This document shows positions 13,238-19,998 of a stretch of 19,998 bases of DNA, in pieces. The position numbers and the translations under genes were made by a program. The DNA comes from Candidatus Altarchaeota archaeon (GTDB lineage: Archaea > Altiarchaeota > Altiarchaeia > JAFGQM01). Position 1 is the stretch's first letter. Each line of letters begins with the position of its first letter. The DNA lies in assembly GCA_016935655.1 (NCBI GenBank), contig JAFGQM010000096.1:1-19998 (forward strand), written 5' to 3'. Under the pieces are notes generated by a model. The model made no database searches. It worked only from the letters and a program-made list of their open reading frames with translations, and was not told the origin of the DNA.

Positions 13238-13807
13238 ATGGAAGGCCCTGATTACGTGTTAGATAATCTAAGGAAAGCCGTCGCTCAACTGGAGGCTTCA
13301 AAAGCCTTTGCCAGTCTTATCCCGGAGGTCAGGACCAATGTGGCATATTCCCTATCCGATCCCAAGAGCAGGGAGGATGTAGCCGCCGTTGAGGGCCGGA
13401 TAACGGTAGTACAGGGCAAACCGAAGGCATCAGGGCCCATAAGATTCGGCGCATCAAGCCACCTTTCCCGGGTTTTAACCAGTCTGGATGGGTCGAGGAG
13501 GGCATGCATGAACATCAGGTTTGACCCGGGCTTGAAAAAAGCACTTATAGAGTATTGCGGGCAGAAAAAGCTTGTCCTGGGTTTTGTGGACAGGGGCAAG
13601 GAGCCGCATAACATAGCCATGGTAGAGGGCGCATCCCTGCCCTGGGCCATCGGGGAGGTCCTTAAGAGCACCAAAGGCAAAGCCCCCGACTTCTATTACT
13701 CCTTTGGTGCAGTGGGGAGGGAGGATATGATTGTAGTATTGGGGGATTCGGCCACTGGTGTGGTCGAGTCAGCCCTGGATTTCATTTCGTTCGCCAAGGA
13801 CAGTTAG
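13238..13807 (+). CDS. thiN: Stand-alone ThiN domain, probable thiamine-phosphate synthase
   Basis: The 189 residues match the ThiN domain, which in archaea usually sits at the C-terminus of ThiD or behind an HTH in ThiR regulators. Here neither partner is attached: only about 30 helical residues precede it. Family features are VRTNVAYSL, VAAVEGRI, FGASSHLSRVL (70-80) and RRACMNIRF (87-95), then KEPHNIAMVEG. ThiN joins HMP-PP and thiazole phosphate to make thiamine phosphate. The usual D-x-G...GKEP stretch near the C-terminus reads SFGAVGREDMIVVLG, so activity is not certain and a ligand-sensing role is possible. The 3' end overlaps the convergent methyltransferase-like gene by 39 bp. Confidence 0.75.
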   Translation: MEGPDYVLDNLRKAVAQLEASKAFASLIPEVRTNVAYSLSDPKSREDVAAVEGRITVVQGKPKASGPIRFGASSHLSRVLTSLDGSRRACMNIRFDPGLKKALIEYCGQKKLVLGFVDRGKEPHNIAMVEGASLPWAIGEVLKSTKGKAPDFYYSFGAVGREDMIVVLGDSATGVVESALDFISFAKDS

Positions 13808-14380
13808 CCACCTGCCTGCGAGATTCGTCCTTATCTGCCTTATACTGAAATAGGGTTTTAGCGACTCTTCGAATTCTTTAGGGCTGAATGATTTCGGGGG
13901 TCTTGGATAAAGGTGCTCTTTCCTGAATCCCAGGACAGGTATATCGAGGCTCCGGCTGTTCCTTACGGAAAATATGGCGAACCTTTCCGTCACCCTGTGC
14001 AGCTCCTTTAATACCGTGTCTATATTGTCCCTCCCGAGGGCATCGGACACTGTCACAAGATGGAATGCGCCTTCCCTGAAGGGCAGGGCCGAAAACTTGG
14101 ATTTCACCAGGGTCACCCCGAGATTGTCAAACAGCTGTTTCAAGGGGGAATGGTGCAGAAGTTGCAGGAGCTCCGCCTCCTCTTCGACAATGGCCGAGAG
14201 CCTGATTGAGGGGTGCCTCAGTGAGACCAATCCCGGGCCGCTGAGGCCCAGGTTAAGCCGTCTTTTACAGCCGTTCTTGGCGGCCTCGTCTAAGTAGGAC
14301 ATCAGAGTCTTCTCAGGTTCCCTTGTAGGGACCACCTCCCTCATATCAAATTCAGTCTCAAACAAAACAGGGCTGACCAT
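13769..14380 (-). CDS. Methyltransferase-like protein (class I SAM fold)
   Basis: The 203 residues have the outline of a class I SAM-dependent methyltransferase: a strand and glycine loop LNLGLSGPG (42-50), a second strand ending IVEEE, the ALPFREGAFHLVTVSDAL stretch (98-115) equivalent to motif IV, LKELHRVTERFAIFSVR, and a C-terminal PKEFEESLKPYFSIRQI segment. Motif I lacks the usual acidic residue before its glycines (LNLGLSGPG rather than LDLGxGxG), so the protein may be divergent or inactive. The substrate is unknown. It lies 32 bp downstream of the MraZ-like gene on the same strand, probably in its operon, and its last 39 bp overlap thiN on the other strand. Confidence 0.55.
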   Translation of the reverse strand: MVSPVLFETEFDMREVVPTREPEKTLMSYLDEAAKNGCKRRLNLGLSGPGLVSLRHPSIRLSAIVEEEAELLQLLHHSPLKQLFDNLGVTLVKSKFSALPFREGAFHLVTVSDALGRDNIDTVLKELHRVTERFAIFSVRNSRSLDIPVLGFRKEHLYPRPPKSFSPKEFEESLKPYFSIRQIRTNLAGRWLTVLGERNEIQG

Positions 14381-14412
14381 CTAAGTTGTCCTTCTCCTTT
14401 AAGGCTTGAAAT

Positions 14413-14943
14413 TTACATCTCCCTAGTCCTTCTCCTATGCTTTTCAGCTATCCTTGCGGCTCTTTTCCTCAATTCATCCGCATACTGTTTTTGGTCCTCC
14501 GGATGCCAGATCCTCAGGTGAGTCCCTTCAGCCGTGATTGTAACCCCCCTATCCTTTGGGTCTCTTAATAGCACATCAACGAATCTCTTTGGCAGCAGAA
14601 TCCGGCCTTGACCGTCTAGAGCTACTGTCTCGCCCGCAGTCTTGTAATGTTCGACTAATGTCCCCCTCTCGATTGAGTCCTCTATCCCCATGCTTCTGAA
14701 TTTCTTGTGTAGGCTTTCAATTGCACTATCCGCAGGAACTACCACAAGATACCTATGCCTGCCGACGAGCGTCTGGGCCAGTAAAAATTGCGTGCCTTTG
14801 GTCCTCAGACCCCGGTCAGTTATCATCCTGTTCTTGGGTATGGACAGCCTGTTCTTGGGGTCTATTCTGTTATCGACCTTATTGGCCAGGCTGAAGGGAA
14901 GCCTTTCTGGCCTAATCGGTTTTTTAGGGGGTCTTTTAGCCAT
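14413..14943 (-). CDS. MraZ-like protein with two SpoVT-AbrB domains
   Basis: The 176-residue protein carries two swapped-hairpin (AbrB-type) DNA-binding units. The first is NRIDPKNRLSIPKNR (25-39). The second, VALDGQGRILLPKR (107-120), is followed by VTITAEGTHLRIWHPEDQKQY, close to the closing strands of bacterial MraZ. A central VVVPADSAIESLHKKF matches the first-domain end. Two domains in one chain of this length is the MraZ layout rather than that of the short single-domain AbrB proteins common in archaea. Basic tails at both ends are additions. It is probably a transcription regulator. It is divergent from DUF2070 across a 54-bp gap with one symmetric TATA box, and a methyltransferase-like gene lies downstream. 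Confidence 0.7.
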   Translation of the reverse strand: MAKRPPKKPIRPERLPFSLANKVDNRIDPKNRLSIPKNRMITDRGLRTKGTQFLLAQTLVGRHRYLVVVPADSAIESLHKKFRSMGIEDSIERGTLVEHYKTAGETVALDGQGRILLPKRFVDVLLRDPKDRGVTITAEGTHLRIWHPEDQKQYADELRKRAARIAEKHRRRTREM

Positions 14944-14965
14944 GCCTATTCTTTCGTCTCGAGCA

Positions 14966-14973
14966 ATTTAAAT
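14966..14973. promoter_or_regulatory. Symmetric TATA box serving both divergent genes
   Basis: ATTTAAAT reads the same on both strands. Its centre is about 27 bases from the MraZ-like ATG on the minus strand and about 28 bases from the DUF2070 ATG on the plus strand. No other TATA candidate is visible in this 54-bp gap, and neither start has a clear Shine-Dalgarno. Confidence 0.6.
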
Positions 14974-14997
14974 CTGTCTAGGCTCCAAATACTAGCA

Positions 14998-16650
14998 ATG
15001 GAGGCAGAAGACTGGAAGAAGTTCACGTTCATCTCATTGACTAGTCCTTCTTCTTATGGGTTGGTGGTCGCCATAGTCGCGTTAGCAATCCTCTTCAGCC
15101 TTGGCGCTGATCTGGTGGTCCAGCCACGGCTTGTGATATCCCCCGTCCTTTTCGCCATCGGCTTCATAATAGCGAATCTGGTGCCTGCTTTGGTCATACC
15201 CGAACTGGCCCCCCAATTCAAGGAGAAATGGGCATATTTCGTGGTCTTCATAAACCAGGTGTTACTGGTGGCAGTCCTGTTCTTCTTCCTGATTTCAGAG
15301 CGGATAACGATGATGGACTCTTTGCTGCTCTGGACGATGCTATCGTTCACTATGTGGATGGTGGTTTTGACAGGGCTTGGTGGCGTGCGCATAGGTCCCA
15401 AGGCCGTGTTGTTGTCATCCATCCAGCAGACCTTGGTCTGGTTCCTGATCCTACTCTCCGTCGATTTCATAATCATCAACCCTTTACCCCACCTTCTTCT
15501 CTTGTTGTGTGGGATCCTAGTCATAATACTGACATTCCTTTTCAGTGAACATCTCTTCTCCCTAGTGTTCATGGGGATGTCCGGTTTTTGGGAACTGAGT
15601 TCGTTCCTTAGGGGCGTTAGAGGCGAGCAATCCTCGCTCAGCATAGGGCATAACATAGATGCTCCGGTCCAGTACCTTAAATTCGAGCAGGACGGCAAGG
15701 AAAAGATTTTAGTCGCGCCTTGGCTTCATTCAGGTCCTTTGAGGAGCGTTGGAGGAGGCAGCCTCAGCACCAATTGCATAAGAAAACTCAATCAAGACTA
15801 CAGCGATTCGTATTTTTTGCACGTCCCAAGCAACCACGAGTACAACCCTGCGGCCGATGTCTCCGAACGGGTTGTAAAATCCATCCAAGAGGGCGGGAAA
15901 TACTCGGCATTGAAGGTCTCTAGGCCGGTCTCCCACGAGGAGAAGAAAATCAAGCTCTTTGGACAACGGATAGGCGATTGCTACTTGTTGTCATTGAGCA
16001 GCGAGAGAATAGACGATTATGAGATATCCCTATTCCACTCGCTTAGGGAGAAATACAGGGATTTGAACATCCTATTCGTGGATTCCCACCCCAACTTCCC
16101 GATCAAGGGATGCAGCAATGTCGAGGCATTCAGCAGGGACGCGGAGATCATAGAGGGCTTGCTTGACGAGGTGATAAAGAAACTTTCCAAGGAGCCCCTC
16201 CTGGAGGCCGAGCTCGGGACTTCCGTCACCTTTCTGGAGGAGTTTAGCTTGTTCACGATGCTCTTCAAAACCCAGAGGTTTTCTACAACATACTTTATTG
16301 CAGATACAAACGGCATCGGGGACAATGAGAAAAAGAGTCTACGCGAAATCGCGTCAAGACTCGGGATAGATTACCTATTCCTGATGACCACGGATACCCA
16401 TTCACTCAGGCTTAAGACCCTCATTGAGAGGGCGGATATACCGCAGAAGACTCTTGAAGAGGCAGTCAGTAACTCCCTGAAGACGAAAAGCGCAAGATTC
16501 CTTTACGCTGAATCACTTTTGACCGGTGTCCGGATCTTGGGGAGGTCTTACTATGAGCTCACTGCGATCACCAAAATACTCGCCAGGGTGATACCCCTGC
16601 TGTTCCTGATTTTCTTCACGTTTTTCATATTGTTGTTATGGATTCTTTAG
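14998..16650 (+). CDS. DUF2070 family membrane protein
   Basis: The 550 residues comprise six or so N-terminal membrane helices (about 21-182), a large soluble domain (about 205-525) and one C-terminal membrane helix (about 530-548). This is the layout of archaeal DUF2070. The domain has conserved-looking His/Asp clusters: PWLHSGPLRSVGGGSLS (240-256), VPSNHEYNP, FVDSHPNF (361-367), FIADTNG and TTDTHS (464-469). They look like a metal site, which is inference, as the family's activity is not established. The ATG at 14998 is chosen because of the TATA box 28 bases upstream. The longer frame adds 70 residues that overlap the divergent gene. XPD follows after four bases. Confidence 0.82.
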   Translation: MEAEDWKKFTFISLTSPSSYGLVVAIVALAILFSLGADLVVQPRLVISPVLFAIGFIIANLVPALVIPELAPQFKEKWAYFVVFINQVLLVAVLFFFLISERITMMDSLLLWTMLSFTMWMVVLTGLGGVRIGPKAVLLSSIQQTLVWFLILLSVDFIIINPLPHLLLLLCGILVIILTFLFSEHLFSLVFMGMSGFWELSSFLRGVRGEQSSLSIGHNIDAPVQYLKFEQDGKEKILVAPWLHSGPLRSVGGGSLSTNCIRKLNQDYSDSYFLHVPSNHEYNPAADVSERVVKSIQEGGKYSALKVSRPVSHEEKKIKLFGQRIGDCYLLSLSSERIDDYEISLFHSLREKYRDLNILFVDSHPNFPIKGCSNVEAFSRDAEIIEGLLDEVIKKLSKEPLLEAELGTSVTFLEEFSLFTMLFKTQRFSTTYFIADTNGIGDNEKKSLREIASRLGIDYLFLMTTDTHSLRLKTLIERADIPQKTLEEAVSNSLKTKSARFLYAESLLTGVRILGRSYYELTAITKILARVIPLLFLIFFTFFILLLWIL

Positions 16651-16654
16651 TCCA

Positions 16655-18559
16655 GTGAACCCAGAGGATTTTCTGTTCCCCTTCTCGTATGTGAGAGACG
16701 AACAAAAGGAACTCTTGCAGGATGTCGCTTCTGCAATAGAGCAAAGGAAGGCCCTTCTGGCCCATGCGCCTACGGGCATCGGCAAGACCGCTGCCACCCT
16801 TCCACCCGCTCTTTCCTATGCACTCAAGAACGGCAAGACGGTTTTTTTCCTGACGCCCAAACACAGCCAGCACCATATCGTGGTGGAGACCCTGGAGAAG
16901 ATAAGGGACCGTTTCAAGAAGAAGATAGTCTCAGTCGACATAATAGGGAAGCAGTGGACATGCCTCTATGAGGGGGCACGGGACCTGACCTCAGCCGAGT
17001 TCAACCAGTTCTGCCAGGCCCATAAAAGAAACGAGACCTGCAGGTTCCTTAACAACATCAACGAGCCAGGTACCAAAAACCTCTCAGATGAAGCCAAGGA
17101 CACCATCCATTCCATAAAGGCGAAGAGCCCCCTGCACAGCGAGGAGATCCTGGAGGAGTGCAGGAAGGAGGATTTGTGCCCTTATGAGGTATGCATGGAA
17201 GTGGGGAGATCGGCGAATGTCATAATCTGCGACTATTACCATCTGTTCCATCCCTCTGTAAGAAAGGCCTTCCTTGGCAAGCTAGGGAAGAGCTTGGAGG
17301 AGATGATACTCATAGTCGACGAAGCGCACAATCTGCCTGAAAGGGTGAGGAAGCTGATGAGCCACAGCCTCAGCGAATTTTCCTTAAACAACGCAATCAA
17401 GGAGACGAAGGCCCTGCGGAACGAATCCCTCCAGGAGGCGCTGGAGGGCCTTTCAAACGTACTCCGGTTCTCTGGGAAGTCCATGAAGGCGAAGGAGGCC
17501 TTTATAAAAAAGCATGACTTCATAAGGGATATAGAATCGGAGCTTGGGGAGGGGATAGAGCCGTTGGTGGATGATCTGGAGAACTTCGGCGAGGTGGTTC
17601 TGGAGGAGCCTAACAGGTTCAGGAGCTATTGCCTCTCTGTCGCCCACTTTCTAAACGAATGGGTGGACGAGGAAAAGAACGAGTCTGCATTCGCGAGGAT
17701 ACTAGATTCGTATAAGTCCAACACGGGCATCAGATACCAGCTTTCCCTGAAATGCCTTGACCCAGCACTGTTCACAAGGGAGGTCTTTGGCCCTGTCCAC
17801 GCCTCGATACTCATGTCAGGGACCCTGCTGCCCATGGACATGTATGAAAACGTCTTGGGACTCTCTGGCAGGGCCTTGATGAAGCAGTACCATAATCCCT
17901 TCCCCCCTGGGAATCGCCTTGTCCTATTAACACATGGCATAACCACGAAGTACACTCACAGAAGCCCGCACATGTACGGCAAGATAGCGCGTTCCCTCTC
18001 CAGCATAATCAACTCAGTGCCAAAGAACGCGGCGGTTTTCTTCCCTTCATATGACCTCATGAACGATATACTAAAATTGTCCAGGATAGAGGGGAAAGAA
18101 TTGCTCATTGAGAAGAAGGAGATGGAGAAAAAAGAGAGGCGTGAGCTTTACAAGAGGATGGTCGAGCTCTCGGAGGGGCGCGGAGCGGCGCTATTCGCGG
18201 TCCAGGCCGGTTCGTTTTCTGAGGGCATGGACTTCCCGGGCAGGGTATTGGATTGCGTGGTCGTTGTCGGCCTCCCTCTCGAGAAGCCCACATTGGAAAC
18301 AGAATCCCTCATAAACTATTATGACTTCAAGTTCGGCAGGGGATGGGATTTTGGGTATACCTATCCTGCCATGAACCGCGCGCTGCAGGCAGCCGGGAGG
18401 TGCATCAGAAGCGAGAGCGACAGGGGGGCCATAGTCCTTATGGACGACAGGTTCAAGTGGAAGAATTACAAGAAATGCTTCCCAGAGGATTTCCAGTTCA
18501 TAATAACAGAAAAACCCGAGATTTACATAAGGAAATTCTTTTCTACAGAAGATAGATGA
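16655..18559 (+). CDS. xpd: XPD/Rad3-type Fe-S DNA helicase
   Basis: The 634-residue superfamily 2 helicase of the XPD/DinG type unwinds DNA 5' to 3' using ATP. It contains Walker A APTGIGKTAA (38-47), a four-cysteine region for a 4Fe-4S cluster between motifs I and II (candidate ligands Cys 103, 120, 129 and 175 in LCPYE), VDEAHNLPE (221-229), SGTLLP, GSFSEGMDFPGR and motif VI QAAGRCIRS (578-586). Length and motif order match archaeal XPD rather than bacterial DinG. The GTG at 16655 is the only plausible start: it follows the DUF2070 stop by four bases and the protein begins with the expected FPF...RDEQ. Likely roles are repair or recombination. It is co-transcribed with DUF2070. Confidence 0.92.
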   Translation: MNPEDFLFPFSYVRDEQKELLQDVASAIEQRKALLAHAPTGIGKTAATLPPALSYALKNGKTVFFLTPKHSQHHIVVETLEKIRDRFKKKIVSVDIIGKQWTCLYEGARDLTSAEFNQFCQAHKRNETCRFLNNINEPGTKNLSDEAKDTIHSIKAKSPLHSEEILEECRKEDLCPYEVCMEVGRSANVIICDYYHLFHPSVRKAFLGKLGKSLEEMILIVDEAHNLPERVRKLMSHSLSEFSLNNAIKETKALRNESLQEALEGLSNVLRFSGKSMKAKEAFIKKHDFIRDIESELGEGIEPLVDDLENFGEVVLEEPNRFRSYCLSVAHFLNEWVDEEKNESAFARILDSYKSNTGIRYQLSLKCLDPALFTREVFGPVHASILMSGTLLPMDMYENVLGLSGRALMKQYHNPFPPGNRLVLLTHGITTKYTHRSPHMYGKIARSLSSIINSVPKNAAVFFPSYDLMNDILKLSRIEGKELLIEKKEMEKKERRELYKRMVELSEGRGAALFAVQAGSFSEGMDFPGRVLDCVVVVGLPLEKPTLETESLINYYDFKFGRGWDFGYTYPAMNRALQAAGRCIRSESDRGAIVLMDDRFKWKNYKKCFPEDFQFIITEKPEIYIRKFFSTEDR

Positions 18560-18573
18560 TCGGCCCTTGTAAC

Positions 18574-19566
18574 CTAACCGCCCTTTTGGCCCTTTTTGGA
18601 TTCCCTTAGCACGTCCTGCTTGTACTTGTATAGGTCCATCTTCTCCTCGAGTTCCCTGTGCCGATTCCTGACCGTGACCTCCGTGACGCAGGCTGCGTCT
18701 GCTATCTCCTTCTGGGTCTTCTGCATATTATAGATGTCAGCCGCTATATACAACACGGCAGCAGCCACACCCGCAGGGGCCCTCCCGCTGGTCAGGCCCA
18801 TCTTTTTCGCGTCGGCTATTATCTCTTTGGCCTTGTCCACCACATAGTTGGGCAGACCGACATTTGCGGCGAACTTAGGCAGGTAATCAGAGGGCGTGGT
18901 CGGGGGCACTTTTATGGTCAGATGCCTGGCCACGTACCTATAGGTCTTTCCGACGTCCTTCGGGTCGATCCCCGAAACGTCTGCTATCTCCCCCAGGGTC
19001 CTTGGTATGTTCCTCTCCCTGCAGAGGATATATGTAATCGCTGCTATGATGGCCTCGATGCTCCTTCCCCTCACAAGGCCCCGGTTACAGATCTTCCGGT
19101 ACATTATGGCCGCATCCTCCTTCATGGATATGGGCAGGCCAAGCTCCGAAAGCTCCCTCGATATCTCATTGAGGGCGGGTATGATGTCCTTTTCCACAGA
19201 CGAGGACACGTTAATCCTCCTCTGCCACTTCCTCATCCGGTACATCCTCTTCCTGGCCTCCTTTGATACAGTGCCTCCACGGATGTCCCGGTCGTATTTG
19301 TCTATCTCTGTTGTCAGGCCCTTGTGGGGCTTGGTATAAGTCATGGGCGAACCTGTCCTGGTCTTCTTTATCCATGAGTCTGAATCGAAGCTTCTCGTCT
19401 CTGCGCCCAGATCGGCTATGTTCTCGTCGACGACAAGACCGCACATGGAACATGTTATCTCAGCGTGCTTGTAATCGCGTACTAGAGACCCTCCGCACTC
19501 GGGACAGACATCAGACTTCTTCTCAGGCTTTTCGCCTGCCTTTTCGCGTTCTTTCATTTTATGCAT
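18574..19566 (-). CDS. tfb: Transcription initiation factor B (TFB)
   Basis: The 330-residue archaeal TFIIB homologue recruits RNA polymerase to TBP-bound promoters. The N-terminal zinc ribbon has Cys 21, 24, 39 and 42 (CPECGG...CSMCGL). The B-reader/linker region (about 50-115) includes TRTGSPMTYTKPHKGL. Two cyclin-like repeats follow (about 120-215 and 220-315), the second ending with the helix-turn-helix EIADAACVTEVTVRNRHREL that contacts BRE. Either ATG, at 19566 or 19557, may be used; neither has a Shine-Dalgarno. Transcription is convergent with XPD, with 14 bp between stops. The basic tail KESKKGQKGG is slightly longer than usual. Confidence 0.95.
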   Translation of the reverse strand: MHKMKEREKAGEKPEKKSDVCPECGGSLVRDYKHAEITCSMCGLVVDENIADLGAETRSFDSDSWIKKTRTGSPMTYTKPHKGLTTEIDKYDRDIRGGTVSKEARKRMYRMRKWQRRINVSSSVEKDIIPALNEISRELSELGLPISMKEDAAIMYRKICNRGLVRGRSIEAIIAAITYILCRERNIPRTLGEIADVSGIDPKDVGKTYRYVARHLTIKVPPTTPSDYLPKFAANVGLPNYVVDKAKEIIADAKKMGLTSGRAPAGVAAAVLYIAADIYNMQKTQKEIADAACVTEVTVRNRHRELEEKMDLYKYKQDVLRESKKGQKGG

Positions 19567-19610
19567 GAGGTAGGTTAACTTTGAAAATTAGGGGTAATCT
19601 AGAGACCCTC

Positions 19611-19622
19611 CATATTTAAAAC
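19611..19622 (-). promoter_or_regulatory. TATA box for tfb
   Basis: GTTTTAAATATG on the minus strand predicts a start near 19590 and a leader of about 24 bases before the first ATG. Confidence 0.55.
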
Positions 19623-19715
19623 TTTTTTCAAATGCATCGTATGCCGGACCTTCAAAAGTCCTATCTTTACGGGTCAGTGCCTATCTTAGAAGATTTTTGA
19701 ATAAAAACTGTTTTT

Positions 19716-19724
19716 GTTTTTTAA
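19716..19724 (+). promoter_or_regulatory. Possible TATA box for the right-edge gene
   Basis: GTTTTTTAAC is centred about 26-27 bases before the ATG at 19747. A stronger-looking TTTTATAAA at 19732-19740 is too close to that ATG to direct a transcript carrying it. Confidence 0.4.
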
Positions 19725-19746
19725 CCGGTAGTTTTATAAACCAATA

Positions 19747-19998
19747 ATGGCCAAAAAGCGCGACCGACCCAAGAAAAGGGGACGGAGGCGGAGGATCGAC
19801 CATACTGCCAGGATGGGCATAGGCGACATAATAAAAAGGAGAAAGAAGTCCCGCCAGTTGACAGCCGCGACCTTCGATCATGCCAAGAGAACACATGAGA
19901 CTCAGAAGCACAGGTCAGCTGCGCTGAGGGTGGCCACCCAGATAGAGGCCATGACCGAAGGCATTGTAAAACTCGCGGCCTCCAAGGGGCAGGACCCC
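19747..19998 (+). CDS. Basic protein of unknown function, partial
   Basis: The first 84 codons are present and open to the right edge. The N-terminus is extremely basic (MAKKRDRPKKRGRRRRIDHT), then a helical stretch of alternating Lys/Arg and hydrophobic residues (GIGDIIKRRKKSRQL) is followed by Ala/Gln/Glu-rich helix. It is not recognised. A nucleic-acid-binding role would fit the composition but is inference. It is divergent from tfb across about 180 bp of AT-rich DNA. Confidence 0.55.
   Translation, partial: MAKKRDRPKKRGRRRRIDHTARMGIGDIIKRRKKSRQLTAATFDHAKRTHETQKHRSAALRVATQIEAMTEGIVKLAASKGQDP

Noticed and set aside
14788..14997. 70-residue N-terminal extension of the DUF2070 protein
   Set aside because: It overlaps the divergent MraZ-like gene and lacks support, whereas the ATG at 14998 has a TATA box 28 bases upstream.
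1..19998. tRNA, rRNA, CRISPR, transposase, integrase and defence genes
   Set aside because: I looked for T-loop consensus, rRNA-like blocks, short spaced repeats and enzyme motifs and saw none; a covariance-model tRNA scan would be decisive.

Overview
The window is chromosomal DNA from an archaeon. A transcription factor B gene, ribosomal protein L15e, an XPD-type Fe-S helicase, a NurA-type nuclease, PurP (archaeal FAICAR synthetase), a DUF2070 membrane protein and a DUF5679 zinc ribbon all point that way. So do the TATA boxes lying about 25-29 bases before many start codons, the arrangement expected for leaderless transcripts. Several short, membrane-anchored or secreted proteins of no recognised family recall uncultivated small-genome (DPANN-like) archaea, but the lineage cannot be fixed from this window. 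No rRNA, tRNA, CRISPR array, IS element or integrase was seen, and no gene-free stretch exceeds 200 bp.

Layout. Bases 1-6860 are read leftwards: the start of purP at the left edge, a pair of paralogous membrane proteins (211-1577) in visibly AT-richer DNA, two membrane-anchored Ig-like proteins (1605-2883), a large membrane-anchored surface protein (2917-4761), a tiny membrane protein, a PLP aminotransferase and L15e. Bases 6990-7954 hold two unrecognised basic proteins facing each other. A secreted protein made of nine Cys-rich 24-residue repeats follows on the minus strand (8058-8990). Bases 9120-13807 run rightwards: NurA-like nuclease, pyruvate phosphate dikinase, DUF5679 zinc ribbon and stand-alone ThiN. 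A methyltransferase-like gene converges on and overlaps thiN. It lies behind a two-domain AbrB/MraZ-like protein that diverges from a DUF2070-XPD gene pair (14998-18559). TFB converges on XPD, and an unrecognised basic protein begins at the right edge.

How it fits together. The window mixes housekeeping information processing (L15e, TFB, XPD, NurA) and central metabolism (PurP, PPDK, aminotransferase, ThiN) with envelope proteins. No phage, defence or transposon cassette is evident. The most unusual signals are: (1) intergenic regions of 33-48 bp in which a T-rich tract just after one gene's stop also sits where the next gene's TATA box should be; (2) hairpins overlapping or abutting stop codons; (3) a near-duplicate 50-bp upstream region, including the start codon, shared by purP and its upstream neighbour; (4) a symmetric TATA box midway between a MraZ-like gene and DUF2070; (5) a 13-codon upstream ORF coupled to L15e; and (6) the Cys-rich repeat surface protein.
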